Made by a program: the position numbers and the translations under genes. Under the pieces are notes generated by a model. That model was not told the DNA's origin. It made no database searches and was given only the letters and a program-made list of their open reading frames with translations. 57,031 nucleotides of DNA from CAZART01 sp964487555 (GTDB lineage Bacteria > Bacteroidota > Rhodothermia > Rhodothermales > VXPQ01): NCBI GenBank assembly GCA_964487555.1, contig CAZART010000019.1, forward strand, positions 1-57,031, in the 5' to 3' direction. This document shows positions 33,927 through 43,079 of the stretch, piece after piece (positions within the stretch are counted from its first letter, which is position 1; every line of letters starts with the position of its first letter).

Positions 33927-34260
33927 CGCGCCCGAAATTGCATTTTCAGGCGTGCCCATTTCGTGCTCATAACAACTTCTTGGGATGCGCTTCACTACTT
34001 GATTACAGCGCCGGCGGCACAGCAGCAGCCTCAACAAGTACCTTCTACTCACAATGCGCTGACGCCAAACTCAGCCCGCCCATCCATCTTGCATTCTCTC
34101 ATCACGGGCGGGCGGCTTGTAAGTAGCGCGTCGCCGGGACGCCGCGCGCAGCGCGTGTACTTTTCGAGGTACGCGCTACTGCAGACACGTCCGGCATCGC
34201 CGCTGCGATCCATCGAGAATGGCCCGCGCAGTCTGCCGGTATGTATGAGGAGGAGGAGGT
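33927..34260. other. 334-base gene-free gap between the xylanase and the glycan cassette
   Basis: No credible gene is seen. It contains the 59-base inverted-repeat element at 34122-34180 and ends in a long AGGAGGAGG ribosome-binding run (34247-34259) for the epimerase gene. The promoter of the glycan cassette probably lies here, but no sequence match is clear. Confidence 0.6.
34122..34180. repeat. 59-base imperfect palindromic element (REP/MITE-like)
   Basis: The outer arms AGTAGCGCGT (34122-34131) and ACGCGCTACT (34171-34180) are perfect complements. Inside, GCGCGTGTAC and GTACGCGC pair again around TTTTCGAG. The GC-rich body and defined ends suggest a small mobile or REP-like repeat. No second copy is visible in this window. 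Confidence 0.5.
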
Positions 34261-35385
34261 GTGCTCGTGGGAAGGAAGGTGCTTATTACCGGAGGAGCCG
34301 GATTCATCGGCTCTCACGTCGCAGATGAACTGCTTGCGCACGGTTACGACGTCCGCGCACTCGACAATCTTGCCGTACAGGTGCACGGCCGGTTAACGAC
34401 GAGGCCCGACTACCTCGACGCCGACGTCGAGCTGATCGTCGGCGACGTGCGCGACGCTGAAATGGTTCGCGCCGCGCTGGAAGGTGTGGACGCGGTGCTA
34501 CACTTCGCAGCGGTCGTCGGCGTCGGCCAGAGCATGTATGAGATCGAGCGCTACACGAGCGTGAACGATGTCGGTACGGCTGTACTGCTCGAGGCGCTGA
34601 ACGATCATCCCGTCGAACGTCTCGTCGTGGCCTCGAGCATGAGCATCTACGGTGAGGGCCTGTGCTGCGGACCGGATGGCCGTCCGGTGGCGCCGCGCGA
34701 GCGTTCGCTCGAACAGCTCAAGACGGGAAACTGGGAGCTAAGAGATGAAGACGGGAATGTGCTGCGGCCTCATCCGACGCCGGAATCCAAGGCACCCTCC
34801 CTCGCATCGGTTTACGCACTGACCAAGTACGATCAGGAGCGACTCTGTCTCATGTTCGGCCGCGCGTATGGGATCGATGCCGTCGCGCTGCGCTTCTTCA
34901 ATGTTTACGGTACGCGGCAGGCCCTCTCAAATCCATACACCGGCGTCCTCGCGATCTTCGCGTCACGTTTGTTGAACGGACGCCCACCGCTCCTCTTCGA
35001 AGACGGCCTTCAAAAACGCGATTTCGTCAGTGTACATGACGTGGCGCAGGCGTGCCGGCTCGCCCTGGAGAAGCCGGAAGCGGCCGGGCAAGTTTTCAAC
35101 GTCGGTAGCGGCCATGCCTACACCATCCGGGAGATCGCGGAAATGGCGGCCGGCGTCCTCGGGATGCAGGACATCGCGCCCCAGGTGACCGGGAAATACC
35201 GGATGGGCGACATTCGACACTGCTTTGCCGACGTCAGCCACGCACGGCGCGTGCTTGGATACGATCCGAAAGTCGAGCTCGCTGACGGACTCGAGGAGCT
35301 CGCGGAGTGGATCGAGGGGCAGGTTGCGGAAGACTACGCCGAGGCGGCGAGCGAAGAGCTGGCCGAACGAGGACTGACGGTATAG
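34261..35385 (+). CDS. NAD-dependent sugar-nucleotide epimerase/dehydratase (extended SDR)
   Basis: 374 residues from the GTG at 34261; a GTG at 34267 is equally well placed behind the AGGAGG run. The nucleotide motif GGAGFIGS is near residue 11, the catalytic YALTK (Tyr-x-x-x-Lys) near 187, and the Ser/Thr partner in SSMSIYG near 122. The later FFNVYGTRQ and GLQKRDFVSVHDVAQ segments fit UDP-glucose-4-epimerase/dTDP-glucose-4,6-dehydratase-type SDRs. An insertion of about 30 residues (140-175) carries conserved-looking acidic and proline residues. It opens the glycan cassette and is followed after 9 bases by the fusion gene, so it probably makes the activated sugar used by the downstream glycosyltransferases. 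Confidence 0.87.
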   Translation: MLVGRKVLITGGAGFIGSHVADELLAHGYDVRALDNLAVQVHGRLTTRPDYLDADVELIVGDVRDAEMVRAALEGVDAVLHFAAVVGVGQSMYEIERYTSVNDVGTAVLLEALNDHPVERLVVASSMSIYGEGLCCGPDGRPVAPRERSLEQLKTGNWELRDEDGNVLRPHPTPESKAPSLASVYALTKYDQERLCLMFGRAYGIDAVALRFFNVYGTRQALSNPYTGVLAIFASRLLNGRPPLLFEDGLQKRDFVSVHDVAQACRLALEKPEAAGQVFNVGSGHAYTIREIAEMAAGVLGMQDIAPQVTGKYRMGDIRHCFADVSHARRVLGYDPKVELADGLEELAEWIEGQVAEDYAEAASEELAERGLTV

Positions 35386-35394
35386 GAGGAGAGG

Positions 35395-37515
35395 ATGATC
35401 GATGAACGCAGTAGTGAACGAGGGCCGGCGATCGGTGTGATCGAGTGGTTCAGGCCGGGTGAGCATGAGCGCGTTGAGCGGGTGCTCACGGATATAAGAC
35501 GCCTGAATCTATCCCACCTCCGGACGGGCTTCTCCTGGGCCGACTACTTCTCGGACGCCGGTGAAGCGTGGTATGACTGGCTCATGCCGCGTCTGGCCCG
35601 CGACGTGGACGTGTTGCCGTGCTTCACCTACACTCCGCCTTCGCTCGGGATCGAACCGAAGACCTGCTCGCCGCCGCGGAATCCGAAAGATTATGCGGAT
35701 TTTCTGGATACGATCATCACGCGGTACGGCACGCACTTCGAGTGGGTGGAGCTCTGGAACGAGCCGAACAACCTGAACGACTGGGACTGGAGGATGGACC
35801 CCGGTTGGGCCGTCTTCCGCGAGATGGTGGCCGCGGCCGCAAACTGGAGTCGAGAACGCGGGAAGAAGACCGTCCTCGGCGGGATGTGTCCGACGGATCC
35901 TGCCTGGCTGGACCTGCTCGCCCGAACCGGTGTCCTCGAATTCTTTGACGCCGTCGGGGTCCACGGCTTTCCCGGCACGTGGGAATTTGACTGGACCGAT
36001 TGGACCACTCCGATTTCGAAAGTTCGGAACGTGCTCGAATTCCACGATCTGGATGCGGAGATCTGGATCACGGAGGCCGGCTATTCGACGACCAAGAACG
36101 ACGAATTTGCGCAGGTGGAGGCCTTCGTCGATCTGCTGGATGCGCCGGCCGAGCGCGTATACTGGTATTCCGCGCACGACCTCGATCCTGCCGTGCCACA
36201 TCAGGACGGCTTTCACGTCGACGAAAGGCACTACCATTTCGGGCTGTTTCGTGCCGACGGACGCTCGAAGCTGCTCTCGCGGATCTGGGCCGAAGGCCGC
36301 ATTACCGCCGTGCACGATCTCGCGGATCTGGGTCGGCGGCACGCGGGAGATCTTCACCGTGACACGAATGGCCAGGCAGCCGGCCATTTCAACGGCCACT
36401 CCAAAAACGGGCATGTGCCCGGCTCGATAAGCCCGTTCAAGCCCGTATCCGTACACACGAACGGATCGGCTGGACATCGCTACACGCTCATCACCGGTGG
36501 GGCCGGATTCATTGGGACGAACCTCGCAGCGAGGCTCCTGGAAAGCGGACGAACCGTCCGCGTCCTCGACAATCTGTCTCGGCCCGGCGTGGAAAAGAAT
36601 CTTGAATGGCTGTGCCGAGCATACGGTGACCGAATAGAGGTTCAGCTCGAGGACATTCGCAATCCATGGGCCGTCTTCGACGCCGTGCTAAAGGCGGATC
36701 AGGTGTTCCATTTCGCCGCTCAAGTGGCCGTGACGTCGTCGGTCGATCATCCACAAGAAGATTTTGAGATCAACGCACGTGGTACGCTGAACGTCCTCGA
36801 GGCGCTGCGAAAACTCGATAGCGCCCCGCCTCTGCTCTTTACCTCGACAAACAAAGTCTACGGAGCGCTGGACGACGTGCCCCTCGGCCTGATCGACGCC
36901 GCCTATCACCCGCTCGACGAGCGGTACACCCGCGGCATAGCCGCTGACCGTCCGCTGGACTTCGAAAGTCCGTATGGATGTTCGAAGGGGGCGGCGGATG
37001 AGTACGTCCTCGACTACTGCCGGATGTTCGATCTTTCCACGGTCGTGTTTCGGATGAGCTGCATCTATGGCCCGCATCAGTTCGGGACAGAAGATCAGGG
37101 ATGGATCGCGCATTTCCTGATGCGCGCGCTCTGCGATGAGCCCATCACCATCTACGGCGACGGCCGGCAGGTTCGCGACGTCCTCTTCGTGGACGACCTG
37201 ATCCGCGGGATGATCATGGCCATGAACGAGATCGAGCACACCCGCGGCCGGGCGTTCAACGTCGGAGGCGGGCCCGACCGGGCTGTGAGCCTTCTTCAGG
37301 TGCTAGACGTCATCGAAAGCCTGCATGGACGTCTACCCGACGTGAGCTTCTCCGAATGGCGTCCGAGCGATCAGAAGTACTACGTCTCCGACACCTCCGA
37401 GCTGCAACGCATGACGGGCTGGCATCCGGACGTCGCCGTCCGGGAGGGCATAGGCAGGCTGTACGAATGGATGGTGGAGGAAAGCCCCGTCATCGTCCCG
37501 CAGCTTGTACACTAA
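35395..37515 (+). CDS. Fusion: GH39-like glycosidase domain + CDP-paratose 2-epimerase-like SDR
   Basis: 706 residues in two domains. Residues 13-300 form a clan-A (beta/alpha)8 barrel with LRTGFSWAD (42-50), the acid/base Glu123 in LWNEPNN and the nucleophile Glu227 in IWITEAGYST, close to GH39 beta-xylosidase-like proteins. Residues 301-360 are a His/Gly/Asn-rich linker. Residues 362-706 form an extended SDR with GGAGFIG (368-374), TSTNKVYG and YGCSKGAADEYVLDYCRMFD, followed by the motif IYGPHQFGTEDQGW. This set marks the CDP-paratose/CDP-tyvelose 2-epimerase (RfbE) group. It is cytosolic. The fusion suggests that one protein trims or senses a glycoside and also epimerises an activated sugar. 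The neighbours are the SDR upstream and a dehydrogenase downstream. Confidence 0.85.
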   Translation: MIDERSSERGPAIGVIEWFRPGEHERVERVLTDIRRLNLSHLRTGFSWADYFSDAGEAWYDWLMPRLARDVDVLPCFTYTPPSLGIEPKTCSPPRNPKDYADFLDTIITRYGTHFEWVELWNEPNNLNDWDWRMDPGWAVFREMVAAAANWSRERGKKTVLGGMCPTDPAWLDLLARTGVLEFFDAVGVHGFPGTWEFDWTDWTTPISKVRNVLEFHDLDAEIWITEAGYSTTKNDEFAQVEAFVDLLDAPAERVYWYSAHDLDPAVPHQDGFHVDERHYHFGLFRADGRSKLLSRIWAEGRITAVHDLADLGRRHAGDLHRDTNGQAAGHFNGHSKNGHVPGSISPFKPVSVHTNGSAGHRYTLITGGAGFIGTNLAARLLESGRTVRVLDNLSRPGVEKNLEWLCRAYGDRIEVQLEDIRNPWAVFDAVLKADQVFHFAAQVAVTSSVDHPQEDFEINARGTLNVLEALRKLDSAPPLLFTSTNKVYGALDDVPLGLIDAAYHPLDERYTRGIAADRPLDFESPYGCSKGAADEYVLDYCRMFDLSTVVFRMSCIYGPHQFGTEDQGWIAHFLMRALCDEPITIYGDGRQVRDVLFVDDLIRGMIMAMNEIEHTRGRAFNVGGGPDRAVSLLQVLDVIESLHGRLPDVSFSEWRPSDQKYYVSDTSELQRMTGWHPDVAVREGIGRLYEWMVEESPVIVPQLVH

Positions 37516-37556
37516 CGCTCCCGTGCTCGTCGACTAGATTAATAGGCATTCAACGC

Positions 37557-38570
37557 ATGGAATCACCCACTCTAGCTATTCGCCACCCGTCCGGCGCGGA
37601 AACGCGCGTGATACGCGCCGCCGTGGTCACGGCTCCTGGTGAAGTGCGTGTCGAAGAGCGGCCCCTACCGGAGCCGGCGGCGGGCCAGGTTCGCGTCCGC
37701 CTGGAAGGCTGCGGCGTGTGCGGATCCAACCTTCCCACGTGGGAGGGTCGCGAGTGGTTCGATTATCCCCTGGAAAGCGGCTCGCCCGGACACGAAGGCT
37801 GGGGCGTGGTGGATGCGGTTGGGGACGACGTCGAAAATGTCGAGTCCGGAGATCGCGTCGCCGTTCTCTCTCACAACGCCTTCGCCGAATACGACATCGC
37901 CGCGCACGATCAAATCGTTCGGTTGCCCGACTGGCTTCATGGACGGCCCTTTCCCGGTGAGCCGCTCGGCTGCGCCATGAACGTCTTCCGTCGATGCGAT
38001 ATCCGGTCGGGCGATTCGGTGGCGGTCATCGGCATTGGATTCCTTGGAGCATTGTTGACGCAGCTCGTCGCCTCCGCAGGAGCGCGCGTGATTGCTATTT
38101 CCCGTCGTCCGTTTTCTCTGGAGGTCGCCCGCGCCGCCGGTGCCGACGAGGTCGTGGTGATGGACGATCAACACGAGATCATCGATCAGGTGAAGGAATT
38201 GACGGGCGGACGTTTATGCGAGCGCGTCATCGAGGCGACCGGTATGCAATGGCCGCTCGATCTGGCCGGTGAGCTCACGGCGGAACGAGGTCGGCTCGTC
38301 ATCGCCGGCTATCATCAGGATGGACTCAGAAAAGTGAACGTGCAGCTCTGGAATTGGCGAGGCCTCGACGTCATAAATGCCCACGAGCGCGATCCGGCCA
38401 TGTACACGCAGGGCATCTGTGATGCCATTGCCGCCATTGAGCACGGGCGCCTCGACCCTTTTCCGCTTTTCACGCATACCGTCCCGCTCGACGATCTCGG
38501 CACAGGACTCGAATTACTTCGGGATCGTCCGGACGGATTCGTCAAGGCCTTGATCCGCACCGACGCATGA
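37557..38570 (+). CDS. Medium-chain dehydrogenase, paralogue of the enzyme at 10929
   Basis: 337 residues from the ATG at 37557. The upstream extension was rejected because it overlaps the fusion gene in another frame. The active-site ligands are Cys55 (GVCGSN), His79-Glu80 (GHE) and Glu135 (GEP). The structural-zinc loop is missing, as in the protein at 10929. The C-terminus shares the motifs AGYHQDG, LWNWRGLDVINAHERD and LFTHTVPL with that paralogue. Probable role: NAD(P)-linked oxidation or reduction of a sugar or polyol precursor in the glycan cassette. Its stop overlaps the next gene by 4 bases (ATGA), so the pair is translationally coupled. Confidence 0.82.
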   Translation: MESPTLAIRHPSGAETRVIRAAVVTAPGEVRVEERPLPEPAAGQVRVRLEGCGVCGSNLPTWEGREWFDYPLESGSPGHEGWGVVDAVGDDVENVESGDRVAVLSHNAFAEYDIAAHDQIVRLPDWLHGRPFPGEPLGCAMNVFRRCDIRSGDSVAVIGIGFLGALLTQLVASAGARVIAISRRPFSLEVARAAGADEVVVMDDQHEIIDQVKELTGGRLCERVIEATGMQWPLDLAGELTAERGRLVIAGYHQDGLRKVNVQLWNWRGLDVINAHERDPAMYTQGICDAIAAIEHGRLDPFPLFTHTVPLDDLGTGLELLRDRPDGFVKALIRTDA

Positions 38571-39577
38571 CAAACCTAACGGCGACAACAGACGTGAAGC
38601 CTCGCCTGGCATTCGTAGGCGTCGGATGGATCGGCCTCCATCGAATGAAGGCTATCCTGGAGGAAGACTGCGCCGACGCGGCCGTCATCGCCGATCCGAG
38701 CAGCGACGCCCTTCGCGGCGCCCACGAACTGGTTCCGAGTGCCGCCTCCTGCGACGATCTCGACGCCGTTCTGAGAGAAGACGTTGACGCCGTGGTGCTC
38801 GCGACCCCGAGTGGCCTGCATGCAAAACAAGCTATCCGCGCGCTGGAAGCCGGAAAGTCGGTGTTCTGCCAGAAACCCCTTGGACGCACCGCCGACGAGA
38901 CGAGACAGGTGGTGGACGCCGCCCGACGGCACGACCGCCTGCTCGGGGTGGACCTTTCCTATAGGCACACGCGCGCGATGCGGGCCGTACGCAATGCGGT
39001 ACGCTCCGGCGAGATCGGCCGAGTCTTCGCCGCGGAACTCGTTTTCCACAATGCCTACGGCCCGGACAAAAGCTGGGCCCTCGATCTCGAGCTCTCGGGT
39101 GGTGGATGTGTGATCGACCTGGGCATACACCTCGTCGATCTGCTGCACTGGACGCTCCAGAAGCCCGAAATCCGTCTCGTGACGAGTGCGCTCTTTCGTG
39201 AGGGGCGGCGTCTCACGTCGGTCTCCAAAGAAATAGAAGAGTTCGCGGAGGCGAACATCGACCTTGCGGACGGGGCCGTGGCGAGGCTCGCCTGTTCGTG
39301 GCATAGCTCCTGCGGCCGAGACGCCGTGATCGAAGCGTCCTTTTACGGCACAGAAGGCACGGCCTCCTTTCGAAACGTGAACGGATCGTTCTACGATTTC
39401 ACCGCGGAGCTGCTTCGCGGCGCACGGACGGAGGTTCTCTCCGAACCGCCCGACAAGTGGGGGGGACGAGCGGCCTTCGATTTCATCGCGCGCCTTGCCG
39501 AGAGTCCGCACTACGACAGCGAAATAGAGGATGTAATCGACGTAGCTCGGACCATCGACAGGATTTACGGACGATGA
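38567..39577 (+). CDS. Gfo/Idh/MocA-family NAD(P)-dependent oxidoreductase
   Basis: 336 residues. The N-terminal Rossmann fold shows LAFVGVGWIGLHRM near 14-27. ATPSGLHAKQAIRALEAGKSVFCQKPLG near 77-105 is the family signature with Gln in place of the usual Glu of the EKP motif. The catalytic region GGGCVIDLGIHLVDLL near 178-193 carries the Asp-x3-His pair. Members oxidise or reduce hydroxyls of sugars, inositols or nucleotide-sugars. Together with the dehydrogenase it overlaps, it may convert a sugar through a keto intermediate. Both boundaries are ATGA overlaps, so the reading frames are tightly coupled. Confidence 0.88.
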   Translation: MTNLTATTDVKPRLAFVGVGWIGLHRMKAILEEDCADAAVIADPSSDALRGAHELVPSAASCDDLDAVLREDVDAVVLATPSGLHAKQAIRALEAGKSVFCQKPLGRTADETRQVVDAARRHDRLLGVDLSYRHTRAMRAVRNAVRSGEIGRVFAAELVFHNAYGPDKSWALDLELSGGGCVIDLGIHLVDLLHWTLQKPEIRLVTSALFREGRRLTSVSKEIEEFAEANIDLADGAVARLACSWHSSCGRDAVIEASFYGTEGTASFRNVNGSFYDFTAELLRGARTEVLSEPPDKWGGRAAFDFIARLAESPHYDSEIEDVIDVARTIDRIYGR

Positions 39578-40755
39578 AGGCTATGCAGAATGCCGGCGGC
39601 AAACCGTATACCGTGCTGATGACGACGGACACCGTCGGTGGGGTGTGGATGTACGCCCTCGAGCTGGCCCGATCTCTCGGCGAGCGCGGCGTAGAAGTGG
39701 TCCTGGCGGCCATGGGCGCGGAGCCGTCAAGCAGCCAGCGAGATGCTGCGGCGGCGATCAAGACGGTTCGCCTCGAATGCAGGCCCTATAAGCTCGAGTG
39801 GATGCAGGATCCCTGGGCCGACGTGCGGAAATCCGGTGAATGGCTGCTCGGTCTGGAAGCGGCCTACAAGCCGGCCGTCATCCACTTGAACGGATATGCG
39901 CATGGTGCTCTCCCATGGGCGGCCCCGGTCCTGGTGGTGGGGCATTCGTGCGTGTGGTCGTGGTTTCATGCCGTCCGCGGCGAAGCGCCGCCGGATGCGT
40001 GGAGAACCTATCGCACCGAGGTAGCGCGCGGCCTCAAGGCGGCCGACGCAGTCACCGCCCCGACGTGCGCAATGCTGTCGGAGCTTGAGAGGCACTACGG
40101 AGCATTCCGGTCGGTCGGGGTCGTGTACAACGCGCGGCGTACCGAGGTGCTTCGTCCGCTTCCCCGTGAGGATTTCGTGCTGACGGCCGGCCGTCTATGG
40201 GACGAAGCCAAGAATGTGAGCACGCTCGATGCCGCCGCCCGATCGATAGCCTGGCCCGTGTACGCGGCCGGCGCGGTCAAAAATCCGGATGGTGGCGAAA
40301 TTCGGTTCGACGTGCTCCGGCTGTTGAGCACGTTGAGTTCGTCCGAATTGGGGCGCTGGATGGGACGGGCTTCGATCTACGTTCTGCCGGCGCGATACGA
40401 GCCGTTTGGTCTGACGGCGCTCGAGGCGGCCCACGCAGGCTGTGCCCTCGTGCTCGGCGACATCCCAACGCTCAGGGAGATCTGGAGAGATGCGGCCGTA
40501 TTCGTGGCTCCGAACGACGTCGGCGCGATCGCCCAGGCTGTGAACGAGCTTTCACAGGATCCCCGGCGGCTCGATGTCTTCGCTGCCCGAGCGTCCCGGC
40601 GCGCAAAAGAATTCGCCCCCGAGAGGATGGTGGCATCATACCTCGCGATTTACGCTCGTCTGCGCTCTGAAGAGAAGATGGGTAGGCGCGATCGTGCACC
40701 TCGGCCTGTCTCTCTCACCCCGTCCTCAGAACCTGTCGAACGCCTGAGACCATGA
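39574..40755 (+). CDS. Glycosyltransferase, GT4 family
   Basis: 393 residues from the ATG at 39574, which overlaps the previous stop by 4 bases. The N-terminal acceptor domain contains TTDTVGGVWMYALELARSL near 16, a classic glycine loop of GT4 enzymes. The C-terminal donor domain has GRLWDEAKN near 207 and IYVLPARYEPFGLTALEAAHAG near 267-288, the E-x7-E nucleotide-sugar-binding motif. It is a retaining enzyme of the GT-B fold, working at the cytosolic face of the membrane on a lipid- or protein-linked acceptor. The donor sugar is unknown but may be the product of the upstream epimerases. Confidence 0.9.
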   Translation: MKAMQNAGGKPYTVLMTTDTVGGVWMYALELARSLGERGVEVVLAAMGAEPSSSQRDAAAAIKTVRLECRPYKLEWMQDPWADVRKSGEWLLGLEAAYKPAVIHLNGYAHGALPWAAPVLVVGHSCVWSWFHAVRGEAPPDAWRTYRTEVARGLKAADAVTAPTCAMLSELERHYGAFRSVGVVYNARRTEVLRPLPREDFVLTAGRLWDEAKNVSTLDAAARSIAWPVYAAGAVKNPDGGEIRFDVLRLLSTLSSSELGRWMGRASIYVLPARYEPFGLTALEAAHAGCALVLGDIPTLREIWRDAAVFVAPNDVGAIAQAVNELSQDPRRLDVFAARASRRAKEFAPERMVASYLAIYARLRSEEKMGRRDRAPRPVSLTPSSEPVERLRP

Positions 40756-41870
40756 AAATCGCGCTGTTCTATCATTCCCTGGTTTCAGACTGGAACCACG
40801 GCAATGCGCACTTTCTCCGCGGCGTGGCGTCGGAGCTGATGCTCCGCGGGCATGAGCTTCGCATTTTGGAGTCGCGAGACGCCTGGAGCAAACGCAACCT
40901 CATCGGCGAACACGGCCCGGCTCCGATCGAGGCGTTTGGCCGGTTCTATCCTTCCTTGCGGAGCATCGAATACGATCTCGCGACGCTCGATTTGAACGCG
41001 GCTCTTCGCGACGTCGACCTCGTCGTCGTGCACGAATGGAACGATGGAGAGCTCATTCGCCGTATCGGGGAGCACCGGCATCGAACGGGCTTCCGCTATG
41101 CGCTGCTGTTCCACGATACGCATCATCGCTGCGTCACCGCGCCCAAGGAGATGGAGACGTACGATCTTCGTCATTACGACGGCGTCCTCGCGTTCGGCAG
41201 GATCGTGCGCGACGTCTATTTGAAACGAGGTTGGACGCGCCGCGCCTGGGTCTGGCATGAAGCGGCCGATACTCGAGTATTTAAGCCGCAGGACGCGACA
41301 CTGCTTGAAGGGGACGTGGCGTGGATCGGCAATTGGGGCGATGAGGAACGTGCAGAGGAGCTGCGCGAGTTCCTGATCGAGCCGGTGCGGCGCCTTCGAC
41401 TTCGCACGGCGGTCTACGGCGTGCGGTATCCCGAGCACGCTCGGGATGCGCTACTAAGGTCGGGTATCCGGTATCATGGATGGCTCCCGAATTATAAGGT
41501 CCCGGCGGTGTTTTCTCGGTTCCGACTCACGGTTCACGTGCCGCGCCGGCCCTACACGAAGGCGCTTCCGGGAATTCCGACGATCCGGCCGTTCGAAGCC
41601 TTGGCGTGCCGTATCCCGCTCATCAGTGCGCCCTGGGACGATGCCGAACATCTTTTCGAGCCCGGCAAAGACTATCTCGTAGCCCGCACCGGCCGCGAAA
41701 TGCAGGAGCACATCAGCACGCTGCTGGACGATCCGGCTGCAGCGGCCGAGCTGGCCGCTCACGGGCATTCTACAGTGCTGAAGAGGCACACGTGTGCCCA
41801 CCGCGTCGACGAACTTATGGCCGTCTGCGCGGAGCTCGGCCTCAAGCAGACCGACGCCGCCGCGGCGTGA
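40752..41870 (+). CDS. CgeB-like glycosyltransferase (GT-B fold), copy 1
   Basis: 372 residues, starting in a 4-base overlap with the GT4 gene. MKIALFYHSLVSDWNHGNAHFLRGV resembles, in shorter pieces, the start of the third copy at 43937. The C-terminal domain has FEALACRIPLISAPWDDAEHLFEPGKDYL-type sequence near 285-313, the donor-site region of the Glyco_trans_1_2/CgeB family. CgeB itself is linked to Bacillus spore-coat glycosylation, and most relatives are uncharacterised. It lacks the E-x7-E motif of canonical GT4 enzymes. It probably adds a further sugar in the same glycan. Confidence 0.82.
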   Translation: MKIALFYHSLVSDWNHGNAHFLRGVASELMLRGHELRILESRDAWSKRNLIGEHGPAPIEAFGRFYPSLRSIEYDLATLDLNAALRDVDLVVVHEWNDGELIRRIGEHRHRTGFRYALLFHDTHHRCVTAPKEMETYDLRHYDGVLAFGRIVRDVYLKRGWTRRAWVWHEAADTRVFKPQDATLLEGDVAWIGNWGDEERAEELREFLIEPVRRLRLRTAVYGVRYPEHARDALLRSGIRYHGWLPNYKVPAVFSRFRLTVHVPRRPYTKALPGIPTIRPFEALACRIPLISAPWDDAEHLFEPGKDYLVARTGREMQEHISTLLDDPAAAAELAAHGHSTVLKRHTCAHRVDELMAVCAELGLKQTDAAAA

Positions 41871-41901
41871 CGTCCATGACGACCGCAAAGCAGACTTACC
41901 T

Positions 41902-43074
41902 ATGACGTTCACCGGCAAGGCGAAGCAGAATCCCTCAGAAATAAGCAGCCGCCGCGGCGATCCGCCGGACGGCGAACATGGGCGTCGATCTACTATCGTC
42001 GTCCTGGGTCTATCGATCAGCTCATCATGGGGCAACGGCCACGCGACCACATACCGATCGCTGCTGCGCGAAATGTGTCGCCGTGGGCACCGTATCACGT
42101 TTCTCGAGCGGAACGTTCCATGGTATGAAGACCATCGTGACATGCCGAATCCACCCTACTGTCGGCTTTCCCTGTACGACAGTATCGACGAGCTCCGAGA
42201 GCTTCATACGTCTACACTCCGCGATGCGGATTTCGTCATCGTGGGCTCGTTTGTGCCTGACGGCGTGGAGGTCGCAAACTGGGCCCTCGATACGGCGTCC
42301 GGCCCAACGGCGTTTTACGACATCGATACGCCCGTCACCCTGGCGAAGATCGACAGAGGTGATTACGAGTACGTAGATCCCGAGCTGATCGCCCGATTCG
42401 ACCTCTACCTATCCTTTACCGGCGGACGCATACTCGACCGGCTCGAGCAAGAATTCGGTTCGCCCGCCGCCCGCGCGCTCTACTGTTCGGTCGACCCGGG
42501 GGATTACTACCCGGACCAGAGCGACGTCACTCACGACCTCGGTTACATGGGCACGTACAGCGACGACCGGCAACCTCGGCTCGAGAAGCGCATGATCGAG
42601 GCGGCACGGGCATGGCCCGAGGGGCGTTTCATCGTTGCGGGACCCGAATACCCGGACGGCGTCGAGTGGCCCCGGAACGTGGACCACGTCGACCACCTTC
42701 CGCCGGCGGAGCACCGGCGCTTCTACACGTCGCAGCGATTTACGCTCAACATCACGCGCGCCGACATGGTGCGCGTCGGCTATGCGCCGAGTGTCAGGCT
42801 GTTCGAGGCGGCGGCGTGCGGAACGCCGATCATCAGCGACTACTGGGAAGGCATCGAAACGATCTTTGAGCCCGGACGCGAGATTTTGATCAGCAACTCC
42901 GCGGAGGACACACTCCGCTACCTGCAGAAGATCTCGGATATAGAACGCCAGGACATCGGCAGGCGCGGTCGGCGCCGGGTTCTTTCGGCGCATACGGCGG
43001 CGCACCGGGCGAAAGAACTGGAAGATCACCTCGCCGAGGTGACGGCAAAAAGGAAAGCCACGATTGCGGATTAG
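41902..43074 (+). CDS. CgeB-like glycosyltransferase, copy 2
   Basis: 390 residues from the ATG at 41902. A longer upstream reading was rejected because it overlaps the previous gene in another frame. An N-terminal extension of about 35 polar residues precedes VLGLSISSSWGNGHATTYRSLLREM. The C-terminal donor-site segment is RLFEAAACGTPIISDYWEG followed by IETIFEPGREIL near 310-340, the CgeB/DUF3880-type signature. FYDIDTPVTLAKI near 138 is shared with copy 3 (FWDVDAPATLERM). This shows copies 2 and 3 are the closer pair. It lies 31 bases after copy 1 and 5 bases before the methyltransferase. Confidence 0.83.
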   Translation: MTFTGKAKQNPSEISSRRGDPPDGEHGRRSTIVVLGLSISSSWGNGHATTYRSLLREMCRRGHRITFLERNVPWYEDHRDMPNPPYCRLSLYDSIDELRELHTSTLRDADFVIVGSFVPDGVEVANWALDTASGPTAFYDIDTPVTLAKIDRGDYEYVDPELIARFDLYLSFTGGRILDRLEQEFGSPAARALYCSVDPGDYYPDQSDVTHDLGYMGTYSDDRQPRLEKRMIEAARAWPEGRFIVAGPEYPDGVEWPRNVDHVDHLPPAEHRRFYTSQRFTLNITRADMVRVGYAPSVRLFEAAACGTPIISDYWEGIETIFEPGREILISNSAEDTLRYLQKISDIERQDIGRRGRRRVLSAHTAAHRAKELEDHLAEVTAKRKATIAD

Positions 43075-43079
43075 AAAGA

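Noticed and set aside
35395..37515. The fusion gene as two separate genes or a sequencing error
   Set aside because: The frame is open through the linker, the linker is compositionally biased in the manner of natural linkers, and both domains begin and end at sensible points.
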